64,000 bases of DNA from Penicillus capitatus (lineage: Eukaryota > Chlorophyta). This document shows, one piece after another, positions 44,195 through 57,047 of the stretch. Below the pieces are notes generated by a model. The model was not told the DNA's origin and made no database searches. It worked only from the letters and a program-made list of their open reading frames with translations. Every line of letters begins with the position of its first letter. The first letter of the stretch is position 1. Made by a program: the position numbers and the translations under genes. The stretch spans positions 744,001-808,000 of the forward strand of contig OZ287703.1 of NCBI GenBank assembly GCA_965649825.1. Direction: 5' to 3'.

Positions 44195-46986
44195 ATGGAA
44201 CCCCGCCAGAGTACAGAGGGTACCAGCGTCGGCGTTCGTCGCGTATCTAACCCGTTTCGCCGCAGACGCTCACCACGCCCCATACAGAACGGTTCGCATA
44301 GACTTTCCGTTTTGCGGCCAGATGTGGCTCGGTCACTGTTCTTGCTGCAGAAATTCAACCGGCGTCGAGTACCGATACAGAATCACGCTCGCCACCACGG
44401 ACGTATTCCCAACCAGAGACGACGATTCCCGACCTTATCGAACGCCTTCGTTATCAAGATGAAGATTCACTCCATTCAGCACTGTCGCAAATTATCTCTT
44501 TGACAAAGAACCCCAACGAGTGGGACCACAGCATTTGATCGGGCGTCTTCAAATGATGGCGTGTTTTAGAGGAGTCGTCAATGAATTTGTTGCCAACGGC
44601 GCGCTGCCGGTGCTCATGCAGCTGCTGATCAAAGAGAGTTTTGATATACAGACTCGAATCCGTGTGGCGGCTGCCATCTGCAATCTCTCGCATGCCAGAC
44701 ACGCACAGAGAAGGCATAGGTTCCTTGATGGATGACGCCGAACGAACACGTGTCCTGTGTCGTACAGTTTTTGTTCCTGTGATGCGGTGTCCCTCCTGGT
44801 GGATTCTGTGATTGGAGAACATCAAGCGTTGACCGGTGCCGCTGCTCTGATGTTCCGTTCGATGCTGATCTCAGGCAACCTCCGATCTCCGATGGCGCTA
44901 AAATGAGGATGTGTGGGTCTAGATACGTTGGTACGATCGATGGTGGCGACCGACGCACCGATGATCTTATTGAGAGGGTTGATGCTCTGTCCGAGTGTGG
45001 AAATCAGCGATACCATTGTGGATGTTCTCATTCAAATGACAGCTATCAAAGTTGGTATTCTCACTCTTTTCTGGACAATGTACGATGTCACGAGTGGCAG
45101 GAAATAAAGGATTACTTGGTTTCGAACCGAGTCGTTGAGAGTTGCATATATTTTCTTCACGTTCTCGCTCGATCGCATTATCTCACATCAATTCGCAGAA
45201 TCGAGCAATTCTATGCCAATAGTGAAGATTCTGGACCTCCAGCTTTTGTTCAGAGATCTATGAGAAAGGCTTTGATCTGGTTTCCCTGCCCTAGTCCTTT
45301 TTCTCACACAATATGGAAAGAGTGATGTTTAGGGCACTCATGCATCCGGAGGGAAGCGATCCTCGACCGAGCACTTCGCTGGAAATGACATCACCAGAGG
45401 TTCTGTTCTTCGTTGCCCAGAGGGAAGGAAAGAACTGGGAAGAGAGGTTAAAGGATTGTGAGGTTATTGGAATAGACGGTATCGAAACGGATTTTACCGA
45501 AAGGGAGTGCACGAGGGCGACTCTGTTTATGGAGCTGCTGACCTGTTTGGTGGACGACTCTGCCGTTGGATGTAGCCACTTGGCAAGCACACAGGGCTCC
45601 CTCGAAGTCTTGGCCTATTGGATACGTAAAGGCAGCTCTCTGATGAAGTGAGCGCAGCAATGTACGGAGACATCTCAACAGTGAAAGATGGGCTTCTCTA
45701 GACAGGGAGGCCTTCTGACGACGTGCTTTCTGCTGCGAAATGGTCATCGAGCATTTGTGACATTGAAAGATGTCGTTGAAGCTGTTATGTCTGTGTTGGG
45801 AGAGCCAGAGCACAGTAACTCGGGTAAGATGGAGCACGGAATAATGGACACAGTCTTAGGAATGTGTGATCTCACAGGTGTGACATTTACAAAGTATAAG
45901 TGTGTGGCGGCGGAAGCGGTGAATGATCTGAGCGTCTTCGGAGGCGATAACGTCCGGAACGCCATCTGTGCGGCAGGTTCTTCCCCTTAGCGTAGGACGG
46001 TGTCTCTGAGAGCGCGAGCCCTGCTTTAGGAATTCTGAGGCCGCTGTTGTCACTGTTGGAGCTCGATAGCTATCAGCTTCAGCATTTGACCCTCAGAGCA
46101 CTGCACAATGTTTGCACGCATCCCATTGCCTTGGGCCAGATTGTCGACTGCGGTGCCATTCCTTTCCTCTGTCATTTCTTCAACAATGGACTCAAGGAAG
46201 CCCAACGCCATGCTGGCAACAACTGCATTCGATCGATTTCGAAAGTCGCCCGTGGATGTCTATCTCGAAAAAGAGGTCCGCATCGATGCGCCGATCCAAG
46301 CAGCTGGTTCAACGGTTGTTTCTCAGTGGCCACAGTGTCCATGACGCAGGCAGAGATTGAACATACGCAGAGGCAGGAAGAGGATTACAGTCGGATTCGT
46401 CGATTGGAGTACTGTGCCGCTCTGTTGCGTTGCATTGCTGCTGTCCAGTCTGAAGAATGGCTCCATGATTTTAATAGATCTCGAATTGTCCCCATCACGC
46501 TCGATGCCTTCTCTCAGGTCTCGTTTACCGACGGAGTCTGTTTCGTATGGGGATAGCTGTTACTGTGTACTGCAGAACTATAGTGTGGTACTGAGACGAC
46601 AGGCGTTGGGTATACTTGCCAGCATTGTGACATTGCGAGATTCGAACGTCTCGACCAGCATCTGTCTCGAAGGTACCCACCCTCTCTCGACCGTCCTCAA
46701 ACGTCACATCAATGGGTCGCTTCGCTGCACAGGAGGATGCGATTTGCTGTTGACGCATAAGATCCATGCTGAAAAGTCAGGAGATGCTGAGTCCCCATTC
46801 TGGCGGGCATGGCTGAATTTTGTTCTTTATTACTTAGCCCAGAGCAGCAAGACGCGTAGGTTTGTGGAAAACGCCATGCGGCAGCAATACGGGGAGGGTA
46901 TGGATCTGAGAGGCACGCTCATTCTTGAGAGTCTAAAACCGGAACAGAATGATCTGCAGCTGGAATGGATTGCCAGCATTACTTGA
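44195..46986 (+). CDS. armadillo-repeat protein
   Basis: A long multi-exon gene, only partly resolved. Armadillo-like helices recur: IPDLIERLRYQDEDSLHSAL, FVANGALPVLMQLLIKES with VAAAICNLS, PMILLRGLMLCPSVEISDTI, GILRPLLSLLELDSYQLQHL with TLRALHNVCTHPIALGQIVD, CGAIPFLCHFFNNGLKEAQR, YCAALLRCIAA, and RRQALGILASIVTLRDSN. A ~53-nt intron near 44518-44570 joins NPNE to GVVNEFV; others are evident from frame changes about every 150-300 bp. The stop is at 46986. The start is a guess: the ATG at 44195 begins a short exon with a plausible 45-nt intron. Armadillo solenoids bind peptides or proteins; no specific family is recognisable. It converges on the apyrase gene. Confidence 0.62.
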
Positions 46987-47083
46987 ATCTTTATAGCCCG
47001 AGCAGTGACTGACGCACTCCTCACTGTCTGGTCGATCACGTTTGACGATTGTATAGTTGTCCTTTAAAGGAGGAGGACGGGGA

Positions 47084-49198
47084 TCACAAAGACAGCTCAT
47101 GTAGTCTTTTGTATGAAAAAGTACGACGCTTGATTTCATTGACTCGATGTAAACGAGATGCGGAACGGAGGGACGCATCCGAGAACGGATTCTGATCCCC
47201 AAGTGTACCGTGATTTGCTGTACGCTGCACCAGACGCACACAGACGCATCCGATCAGCACCAATCCGAGACCTGCCATCGCAACGGGTGGATCCAGATGC
47301 CAGGCGTCACGACGACGATAGCGATCGCGTTGCTGCAGCCAAGTGGGCTGGACAGTGAGATAGGCAGCACCTGTCGGCCAAGAAACGGAGTCCGAGGCGA
47401 TGTGGACGGTATCGGCGATTCGATATCCGGCAATGGACTGGAGCAGATGCAAGACGTAGACAGATCTGTATGGAAGGCAGGAGAGGTGAGTGGAGAGCGT
47501 GATGGAAGGCCGCACCTGAAACAGAATTTCTCAAACTGGACGACGTCTTTGTAGTCTTGTTGGATGCTGTCCCAGGAACGACGACAGTATGTCTGACCTG
47601 CATGCTCGAGATCGGTCAAAGGGGCAATGCTGGTCAGATGAAAGAAGCTCCACACAACGTGGAATCCATTCAATCCCACAAAACGCAGATCTTTGAGATC
47701 GGCGGCGCCGCCGAAGCAGGGAGACGTTGCACAGGAGGATGAGACGGCGATCACCTGAATCGACCAATGATCATGCCGAACCACCTGCGCGGCGCGTTTT
47801 ACCTTTTGCACAAGGTTTTCGCATTGGGTCCAGGATGGTGCACCGATCAGCTCTGCATGGATGGCAGGGAATGAGGTATCGACGCCCGGAAAATCTTTAG
47901 GCGGACGAACAATCACGGTGGCATTGTATCCATCAAACATGCAGGGATGGTGTAGAGATATCAGCGAGGAGCTGCCTGTTTGGTTCGCTTCTCGAGCCAG
48001 CAGCCACACCGAACGATCAAAGGCGCTGTTGAGCCCGAGATGATCAAACGTCTTCGACTGCAGCCAGTAGCGGTCACCTGCACGTCACCTATCATAACCG
48101 TCACTGGACGCCGGTGCGAATCTCACCAGCAATCTCGAGCTCTTCCGATGTCTTCTGCAGCGAAGGGAATGTCACTTCCAACGATGACCCGCCCAGATCC
48201 AATGCGCCAATTCTCTGGCCTGCAATGCACACTTCAATGCAGCCGTCCCGAAAAAAGAGACATCCGCGACGACTTGTGTCGTTTTGCTTAGCAACCCGAT
48301 GTACTGTCTGATTGCCCGATGCGCCGCCTGCGGATGTGATGGGGATCTGTTTGTTGAGAGATGGCGAAGGGAGTTCTTTCCTCGACAGCGCGATCGTTTT
48401 CGTAGAGGTGGGAACGGAGACATTGAATGTGCCCAGTTGATGATTGAGGGCAACCCAACCAAAAATTCCTTCCCGATGACCCGACATGATCTCGATACCA
48501 TCTGCGCCAAAACTGAGCGTATCTCACACGATAGACCATCCCATCGCCCAGTGATCTTACTCGAATCCAGAATGCAGCAACGTTTCGCTCAAGACACCGA
48601 GCAGTTCTGTCTGTTGTGCATCGGTCAGTCCTGTCACATCTCGTTTTCCACAGGAAGGCCATGCTTCGGTGTTACCTCTCACTCCAGCCGTTGCCAACAG
48701 ATGCAGCGGCGTCTGACTCTGCTTTCTCGGAGGAATGACCGCATATGCCCATTTGAGTAGTGGTCCGATGGCTTTGCGGTCCACCGCGGCGTACAACCTA
48801 CATCTGTCACATCATGGATGGATGACAGAGACCAGACACGACGCTGAAATGTTATGCTGCTCTCCAAGAGCGTCTTGCGCAATGGACTGCAATCCTGGCA
48901 GCGTCTCCACTCGATGGTAGGCTCGGATGCCGGGACGATAAGGCACCATATGGGGCGCCGCTTCAGGCGGAATCCACGTCAGATACAGATACGGATTCGT
49001 GGGATCGTAGGCATAGACATAACTAGAAAGGCCACGTCATAGAAGGAAGGGCACACAAAAGTGAGATGGGAAGGTCTACATGCGTGTTCCGGTGCTCCCT
49101 GCGTCAATAACGGCAACAAACTGTCGGGTATGGTCAACACCGACCCCGTTCGCCGAGCGATATCCAAAGCAGACGAACAGCAGGACCATCAGCGACAT
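47084..49198 (-). CDS. GDA1/CD39 nucleoside phosphatase (apyrase)
   Basis: A multi-exon gene. The ATG at 49198 starts MSLMVLLFVCFGYRSANG (signal anchor), then FVAVIDAGSTGTR completed across a 57-nt intron (49023-49079) by IYVYAYDPTNP: apyrase conserved region 1. Later exons carry LHLLATAGVR (region 2), GHREGIFGWVALNHQLG (region 3, with the catalytic Glu), IGALDLGGSSLEVTF (region 4) and SVSWPTGAAYL (region 5). The C-terminal VAMAGLGLVLIGCVCVRLVQ is a second membrane helix, giving the two-helix topology of ENTPD-type enzymes facing the Golgi lumen or cell exterior. It hydrolyses nucleoside di- and triphosphates; in the Golgi this supports sugar-nucleotide exchange for glycosyltransferases such as the GT14 enzyme here. 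Internal introns are short, and not all ends were fixed. Confidence 0.88.
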
Positions 49199-49811
49199 CG
49201 TCGTCAGAACGCCGGGCCAGTGGCGTATCTAAACACCTCTTGCCCGTCGTCGTGCATCTCCTTTCGTGTCTTACGCATTTTTCCGTGAGTTTTGCCATCT
49301 GCGTCGTCGCCCTGCGCATGGCGTTTCGTGTGTTGGTCGTCTTCTTCATCTCTCAGCTGAATAGTCCGACAAATGGACGGTTGCATTTTCAACAACCTCT
49401 GCCACTGCTGGACTGCACTACTGTCCGTGCAGGCACGTATTTTACAGTTCTGTTTTTGCACGACAGCACAGGTGGGTGTCTCAGCGTTTTCTTTCATCTG
49501 GTTGGTCGGTCGCGACCCAATCTCCCGCGCGCTTTAAGCCAGGCCCCTTTCCCCCCGGATAACCATAGCTACGCCTTCGTGTCCGTAGCGACGCGTGAAT
49601 AGCTGAAAATGACGCCTTGTGTTTTGTGGCGACTGGTCCTGAGTTTTGCATTCGTCTTTACCGTCACTCCTGTTCACTCTTTTTCCATCGGCAGACGCGG
49701 TGGGTCCCCTTTCTGTTTGCTCTCTACCGACTCGACCGTCTTTTGTCATCCGTAGTCCTGTTCGCCCCTACACAATGCATCGTGCTGCAAAGCGCCTGCA
49801 GCAAATATAGG
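49199..49811. other. intergenic, divergent promoters
   Basis: Lies between the apyrase gene (-) and the small gene at 49812 (+). ORFs of 97-120 residues on both strands have no support. Confidence 0.4.
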
Positions 49812-50299
49812 ATGAGCGTTGCCATGGCTTACAAGATTAGAAGCGGCGAATTGCGAAGTCGTGGATGGATCAATCTCGAGACCGGTGCCGCAGTCGAGGT
49901 ACGCAAGGCAGCCTTGAGAGAACGCCTGTGAATGCCATGTCTGTGCAGGTCTGCATCAGTCGAGTGAGTTCCGATCTGTGGATTCTTGCCAGCAAGCCCG
50001 CCGATGATTTTGGATGTATCATTCATCCAATTGCCCAAAAGTACTCCGCCTCGAAGAAGACGTTCTGCATCGACACGGACAACGCCTTCAACTACGTACG
50101 GTATTCGAAGTACTGGATGAAGAGGTTTGGCAACGGCGGCGGCGGCGGCGCTGGATTGCCAAAAGGCACGGAATTGCTCAAAGGCATCGGATTGCCCAAG
50201 GGTGTTGAATTGCCCAATCCCGAATGTAACAGCCAATCCACATGCCACGGGTGCGATGCACGATGTCATTGTTGCCGTGTGAAGCTGCGTGTGTTTTAG
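49812..50299 (+). CDS. hypothetical protein with Gly run, Leu-Pro-Lys-Gly repeats and Cys cluster
   Basis: Two exons (49812-49898, 49949-50299) with a 50-nt phase-0 intron, 145 residues. The first half looks folded (YKIRSGELRSRGWINLETGA, SSDLWILASKPADDFGCIIH, FCIDTDNAFNYVRYSKYW). Then come NGGGGGAG and imperfect repeats of the type L-x-KG-x-E/G (LPKGTELLKGIGLPKGVELP), followed by a Cys/His cluster (CHGCDARCHCC) that could bind metal. No known family. No signal peptide. The ATG at 49812 is followed closely by a second Met. Confidence 0.6.
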
Positions 50300-53200
50300 A
50301 GAGTACAATTTCGAGAAGTTTACCGTGCCGAATGGGTTCCCCAGGCAGACGGTGCTCTTGAGATGTCCATAGCTAACTAAATAACACACGGCGCGCGTAT
50401 TTCTTCATCAGATATTTATCTTATTATTTAAGGTGTTCCGCACGTGATCCTGCTGTTAAGACTACCCTTCTTTCGAATTGAGAGTCGTTCTTAAAAGAGA
50501 GGTCGTGATAATTCCCAAAACGGTTGCCTCTCGGGGCTGATTCAATAAGAATGGCTGGAATAAGAAAGATGCGGAGAGGTATCTATGTACTCGGGAGTTG
50601 TGGAGTAAAGACAGCTGACACGATAGTGGCAGCGTACGATGCCATGTATGAACTGTGTAAGGCCAGGCACTGTGTTACTGATTTACAAGCACGAACTCGA
50701 CGATGATCGTTGCTGGGACATCGGTGCAGCTCTATGGAGTGTTCATTTCTGTTTTGGGTCAACGAGGCAAAACGAGGCTTGTAGTGCTTGGGTGTACTTT
50801 GTGCAGTTTGCCTCGGTGGCACAAGACGGACACGTCTGAGGACGACCATCGATTGAGAAGACGATCCGACTGAGACGGCATATGCTGTTGGAGGTCGAGA
50901 ATTGTCGCTGTTGTCAGGGGAGGTCGGTCGCTAGGCCGTGAGTAGTGAAGGAATATTTTGGATACAGCTCGAAATCGCGCTGGAGACTGGTTTGGCGGTC
51001 GAACCTTTTGCAACTTTGGGTTTCGTGACTGTCGACTGCGGGCAATGCGTGCACGTTTACTCAACGTTGCTCTGTACAGCATCATCGATGCCGATCGCCC
51101 GACATTCTAACAGCGAGTCTCTTCGTGGCGAAGAAGCCATTTGCCGAGTTTGTCGTCGAGGCATGTGCTGTATGCCTCGCTTTAGTCCGAAAGTCCAGTG
51201 CGAAGTTCATCTGAATTTCTTACAAGGTCAAGGCGCCGCAGACGCATGGCAGTTTATCCGTAAGGAGACGTGACCGGACCTCGCCAGCAAAGCAATGCAT
51301 TCGACAATCCAAAGAACAACAGAAAGGCTAAGCATAAGGTATTCGGCTCAGAGATGTCGAAAACGACTTTCACTTAAACGGTGCATCGTGACTCGGGGTC
51401 CAGTAGGAGGAAAGCTAGCGATCGTGGAAGAGGTCTCGAGAAAGCTAGTGGCTGACGGGGACAATAGTGAAGCGTGTCTCGAGTGCTGCGTTGATGGCAC
51501 GCAGAGAATCTGAATCGAAATCAAGCAGGAAGTTCATGCTTGTGGTGCCTCCCCTGGAGCAGAACGCGCTGCCGGCACCTTCAACGCCAAGAGCGATCGC
51601 ATTGACGACCAAACACGGGGGCAGAGTCGCGCTCGGGCGCTCTGATCTCTGCGACAGTCGCTCTTCTGAATGCCGCCGCAATCCGTAATCTCTCTTTTCG
51701 ACAGGACTACGGAACAGTCAAGAGAAGAAGCGCGTCCTCGACAAGACACACAAATGCACTCCTTCCCCAGTCCTCTCCTAACCCTTCAAACACGTGGAGT
51801 GATACTGAAGTCGATGCTTGACTATAAGAAGGTATCTGCCTCGACCGCGACAGAAAGACGCTGCCATTCATGAAAAGATAGATGGCAGCAGTTTGGAAAA
51901 TCTCCCAGTTCGGTGAGAGGAAGAACAGAGAACGGATATGCGAGCATCATGAAAGCTTTCCTTATAGCAGGAACGAGGTCGCCGCTGTCAAGTCGCTAAT
52001 ACGTCTGTTGAAACTGCTGGTGGAGCTCCCCTGGCAAAAATCTTTTACGGCTTTCCGCGGTTACCCTATCGCTTCAAAAATCTTCGCGTCGGCACCTAAA
52101 TCAGGAAGTCCAAAGTAAACGGGACACGTCGGTGCCGCTTCGCGACGACGGTCATTCGATCGTTAGCGTGCACATTCAGTCCGCCTACGACGCGGCACTG
52201 CTTCGCAGAACAATGTCCTCTAACTTTTCGTACTGAATGAACCTTCAGCTGTCGGGAAGCTGCGGTTATGTTATCAGTTTAGACGCTGCACTCTTTTGCT
52301 CGGATTTTTTGAGTTACAGGGACTTGCTGCCAACAATGCGTTAACACGTAGCCAGGAAGGCCAACGGTGTATGTCCTTGGACAAAACGAAAAGAATGCCA
52401 ATGTTATGTACGTTCAGAATTTGCAGTCGAGATATCAGCATCGAAGAGAATTCTCGGAAACTCCTCGATAAGATTCCAGTGTTGCGATTGAAACCTGTCT
52501 ACTATGCTCGGGAGGATCAGACAGGACTGACATTATACAATGCGACACCCGTGTTTGGGTGAGATGTCTGGCCATCCTACAGGTATGTTTGGCAAACACA
52601 TTGCAGCCGCGTGAGCAGCAAACGAAAGGAATAGGAGTGGAACGGTAACAAACGTCTCAATTCTCTCTGTATTAACAGCATCAATCGTTGCACCTTTAAA
52701 GGAAACAAATACACAGCATGCAGGCAAAGAGTAAGCCGCCTGCGTTTGACGCGGGATGAGATGTGAATGCTGCGAGGGAGAGAGATGCATCTTCACCTGG
52801 TCTTTCGTGCAGGCATCCACTCGATCAAGCTACTCTGCAACCTCCAGCCACATTGGCGTGTGTGACAGCGACAGGCAGTCAGACCTTGGAGATGATCATA
52901 TCGATCGAGTCTTTCTCGTCGAGACCTTTCATACCTTCGCTTAAGCGAAAAGACGTGTCTCGTGGAAAAGGATCGATCGCACATCATCGTCTCACTTGGT
53001 CACACAATCACGTGCGCGAGCTGTGAACTCCCAAAGACAAGAGAGATAACATCAGCAAGGCGTTCTAAGCAGACAAACCAAGTCGCCAATAGTCTCTCCG
53101 ACCATAAAGGTTATGATATCGCGATATCGAATGAAGACGACGGTAGATGGAGGAAGACAAAATCTTCAAATCTGCGTTCTTTTACATATTATGCGCCTCA

Positions 53201-53560
53201 TAAGTTCCTTTTTCTACTGGGCGCTTCACATCGTTGTTTCGGATATAAAGGCGTGCGATGCAGTGACCGCAACAGAAATCGAAGGTACCGCCTTCTTTTA
53301 GAGATCCATTCTGTCATGATTGGACAGTAGTTGGAAAGATAGAAATACACTGACAGGCTGTTTCAAAATAGATACGATCAAACGAAAAGCAAGTAACAGA
53401 ATGTGGTAAAAATGCAGGCAATAATGGAGCAGGATAACATTACTGTTGTTTTCGAAAGACAAGAATACACAAGGATTCGCTTTTAGTCGACGCTCAACCT
53501 GATAGACGTCATACATCGAAGATGTCTACGCTGACGTCCATTGTTAATGAAGACGTTCAA
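50300..53560. other. 3.2 kb gene-poor stretch
   Basis: Only short ORFs (under 125 residues) on both strands. I found no motif, no chain of short introns, no tRNA and no long repeat. It is the emptiest part of the window; a non-coding RNA or decayed gene cannot be excluded. Confidence 0.45.
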
Positions 53561-54885
53561 TCAACACATTTTTTCCTTTGAGCCAACCTTCTCTGGTAAC
53601 TCTTCTTGGGGCAAATCAAATACTGGAAACTCTTCTTCGGGCGCTTCAGTTTCGAAGATATCCAGCGGCTCATCACAAATTATCGTCCATGGGCCGTATT
53701 CAGACGACTGGAAAATCTTGATAGTGTCATGAAATACTTTATAAATTTCCCAACCTTCTCTTTCAGACGTTCTGCGGATATTCTGTTTGGTGATGTACTT
53801 CACGTCGACTTCTCTATCCTCGATTTCGTCCACAAGACTTTCTCTTTTGTCTTCGACCCACTTCTCTGTATCATCAGACACAGCAGCCTTTTTAAAGCCA
53901 GTTCCAGCCGCAAGAAACATTAATGCTGTTCCCAAAATAATAGGCGGGCCTGCAACTGTAAGAAATGCAGTTGCTGCAGGTATGGCTGTAACAACAGCGC
54001 CCCCCATTGTGGTAAACATTGCTGCAATTTGACAAGTGTCGGATCCCGCAGTGAAATTTTTCACTAGGGTTGGATTAGCTGGTTCATAATGCCCATGTCC
54101 GGTTGCAAGTTTCGTTATTTTTGGAACCTTCATCTTCCTGGTCTCACGCCGTGTTATGCGACTTAGTTCCTTCTGAATCTCTTCGGTTTTCCTCTGCGTG
54201 GATTTTTTTCTTTCTTCCTGACATCCATGAAATAGCGGGCTCGAGAAGTCTAGCTGCTTCCTGGAGGGCACTAATGTTTTGTAGTAGTAGTCAGTATCGT
54301 CGAGACGTTATTTTCGTAAGTCTGGCGACTTTTCCCGTCGTCATCGTCTGAGGGAAAGAAGGTTTTTAGGGCGAAAAGTCCGCGCGGTCTCCTCCCGCAT
54401 TCTTCAGCTAATTCAACTCCGAAGTCATTGAGTTTGCGTACGTTTTCCGTTCTGTATGCCACGACAATTTCTGGAAAAACTGCATTCATTTTCTCGAACA
54501 AGTCCTTCTCCATACCGGACAGCGTTTGCAGTATGACTAGCGGCGGATAGAAATCTGCCTTCTTCGTGTCTGCGAGAAACTGCATCAGCGTCTCTTCGGG
54601 TGTGTCCGTTTGACTGCTGCAGTCGAAGCCGACTGTATCCACCATTTCGATGTCTCTGTCGTGAAGACGCATGGGATATCTCTGCGTCTTCTTAGTCTGC
54701 GAGCTTGCTTTTTCAGAAACTATGTCTGGAAGACTGCTGCCGCAGAGCTCGAGGTTGGCGGTGGAAATGAACTCGCCTTTCCCAATTCGCGTTCTCCCGA
54801 CCACAAGAAGCACAGCACGGTCTGAAGAATCCGTCTCAGAATTCATTTTAGTCGAACGCGAAAGTTTCAACGAAGGACGACGCAT
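53561..54885 (-). CDS. AIG1/GIMAP-like GTPase with hydrophobic C-terminal half
   Basis: Two exons (54885-54307, 54253-53561) with a 53-nt phase-0 intron, 423 residues. The N-terminal G domain has LLVVGRTRIGKGEF (residues ~26-39) and MVDTVGFD (G3), the DxxG-F-D signature of the AIG1/GIMAP group. The P-loop ends in Gly where Ser/Thr normally contacts magnesium, which may weaken nucleotide hydrolysis. A Lys/Arg/Glu-rich helix follows (KKSTQRKTEEIQKELS), then a Gly/Ala-rich hydrophobic block able to form two membrane helices (VVTAIPAATAFLTVAGPPII, then LGTALMFLAAGTGF), and an acidic C-terminus. GIMAPs are membrane-associated GTPases that oligomerise on organelle surfaces. The start at 54885 lies about 90 bp below a TATA box; Met14 is an alternative. 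Confidence 0.82.
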
Positions 54886-54975
54886 CTTTTACTACGCGAA
54901 AAAGCGAAGCGAAAAGGACTCAGAAACACAAAAGAAGGGCACTCTGAAAACTGTTCGTCTCGCTGTTCGACGCGA

Positions 54976-54982
54976 CTTTATA
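54976..54982 (-). promoter_or_regulatory. TATA box of the AIG1-like gene
   Basis: TATAAAG on the minus strand, about 91-97 bp upstream of the ATG at 54885. Confidence 0.5.
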
Positions 54983-57047
54983 TGTTGAAAACGAATTGGT
55001 CGAGAAACTTCGCGTAGATGATTCTGAAATCTTAGACACGTGTGTTTTCATCTGGAAGGGGTGCGTTTGTGCACCGTCAGAATCCTATCACCTTTTCAGG
55101 AACAACGCCCTCCGTATTGTTCGCCGAGAAATGGCACACCAGTTAGACAGATAGGCTTAGGGATCCGTTTTTCGACTCGGGAAAGTGTCTGCACACGCGG
55201 CACGCGCACGCTGAAAGTCGTACGAATGGAGTGATGTCACAGGTCTTGGGCGATACCTTTCAGCAGACACGAGTTTCGCAGAACTAGATGTTTAAATATG
55301 TGTCTCATGGCGGTTTAGGTTTCTACCACTTGTCATAAAATTTTTCGGTTCCGCTAGCATAGACGCGTGCATGTCTTGCTGCCTACTGTGCACTAATGAT
55401 TGTTGTTTCTTAAGTATCGTCGATGAAAACGGTCGTATTACAAGGAACGTTGTTCGAGAGTCAAAGACAAAAGATCTTCTCTAGGATCAGACACGCGTCT
55501 CCATTTAAAGTCATGATGTGACCCTGTCTCCCTCGGTCGACATACGCCTTCTACAATGATCATGAGATAAACGTACAGACTATCCGCAAGAGCGACACAC
55601 GTCTCTTGACGCGACGAGCTCCTCAAAAGACACCAAGCGGCTCGAGTCTACATCAAGTTCTCACGGTTAGTGTCGCCGTGCGGTGAAACGGGTTCTTCTC
55701 TTGCGTACGGCTGCGTCTCGTTGTCGTATGGTGACGCGCCTTGCTCACCCTCTGCTTCTAGACGTTCCTCGGAAGGACCGGGGGGCATTGCTTCTTCAAG
55801 GATGACGGGGATGTCGGCACCGCGGTCTTCAGAGCTCCTCCGGGTGTCGTAGAGACCCACGTTGTGAACAATCCGTTCAGCACCCCGGTGTAGGAGTTCC
55901 GAACGTTCGCCTCGTCGGAAACGATTGAGGCTCTCTTGAAATGTGGGGTATAAAGGCGCGTAAGGCACGAAAGCACGCGAGATGTTTTGCTCCGCGTCGT
56001 CGTCTGCCAGACTGGCCACAAGCGTTTCAATCGAACGTCTTAAAGGAACAACAGAAAGACGAAACTCAAGCCGTCCTCCACCTCTTATCCGGTTCGGTTG
56101 ATGTGACTTTCCTAGGCAGGTGAATCATCCTAGCGCCAGAACCAAAGAAACGCGCCTCAGATGACTCAACCAGCGTCCCCCCACCGCATGGACTCCACGA
56201 AAACAAGACAGTAGTCCCATCGCCGGGCGACAGTTAGAACACGGAAGAGCTTCATTCAACGCAATGACGGCAGTCGTTTACTATATACGTGCAAGTGTTG
56301 GATCACAAGGTCCCCTTGCCTGATGTCATTCCCTTCCCAGATTCAACTAAACTATTGATTTAGCTCGAACGACCATCACTCAAATCTACCGTCCTTTTCC
56401 ACTTCAATGGAGTTACGAAAAGGCCTTCCGACGGAGCGGCATCACAATTTGCGCATCTCTGCCTCATTGCCAACGGAGTAGCTATCGGTCAACGGCGAAA
56501 TGTCTCGACAACGACGCTATTCTTCTCGCGTGTCATTTTTTGCAGGGAATGAGAAGCGATCATGCTGAAGAGAAACATCTTCGATCTTTTCTCAATAACA
56601 TTCGATCTACTTTTGCCTTTTCGTTTCTATACGAGCACTCGCGTTCCTATTCCGTGTCGACAGATCAGGCGTCCGACCGCTCGATTATTCTCGGTTTTTG
56701 CGTTTTGTATGGCGCCATTCTTCACGGCACTCGTAGCGATAATAGCTCCCTCTCTCCATAATCCTACCTCGAAGCTTTATCGTCGATTCTGCCGACGTCA
56801 TCACTGGCTTGTCCCCCTTGACCCATCGACCGTATTGTCTACTAGCACATTTTCGCCCGTCCCATCCGTCGTTTCACATGTCTGTCTATTCAGGAGAATA
56901 AACTGCCCCAAACAAGGGATGGTGCATGAACTAACAGTCTGCCGCGATTTCTGGCGTCCGTCTCTGTCCGTTCACGATTGCAGAGGAGTACACATTTAAC
57001 GACGCCATTATTTCACTTTGCACAACGGGTACTTGTAAATCGGCATT
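54983..57047. other. intergenic with one weak ORF
   Basis: The only notable frame is on the minus strand, 56019-55648 (123 residues, acidic, opening SLADDDAEQNISRAFVPYAP after a GTG). It lacks an ATG and shows no domain; it might be a terminal exon. The rest holds nothing I can support. Confidence 0.3.
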
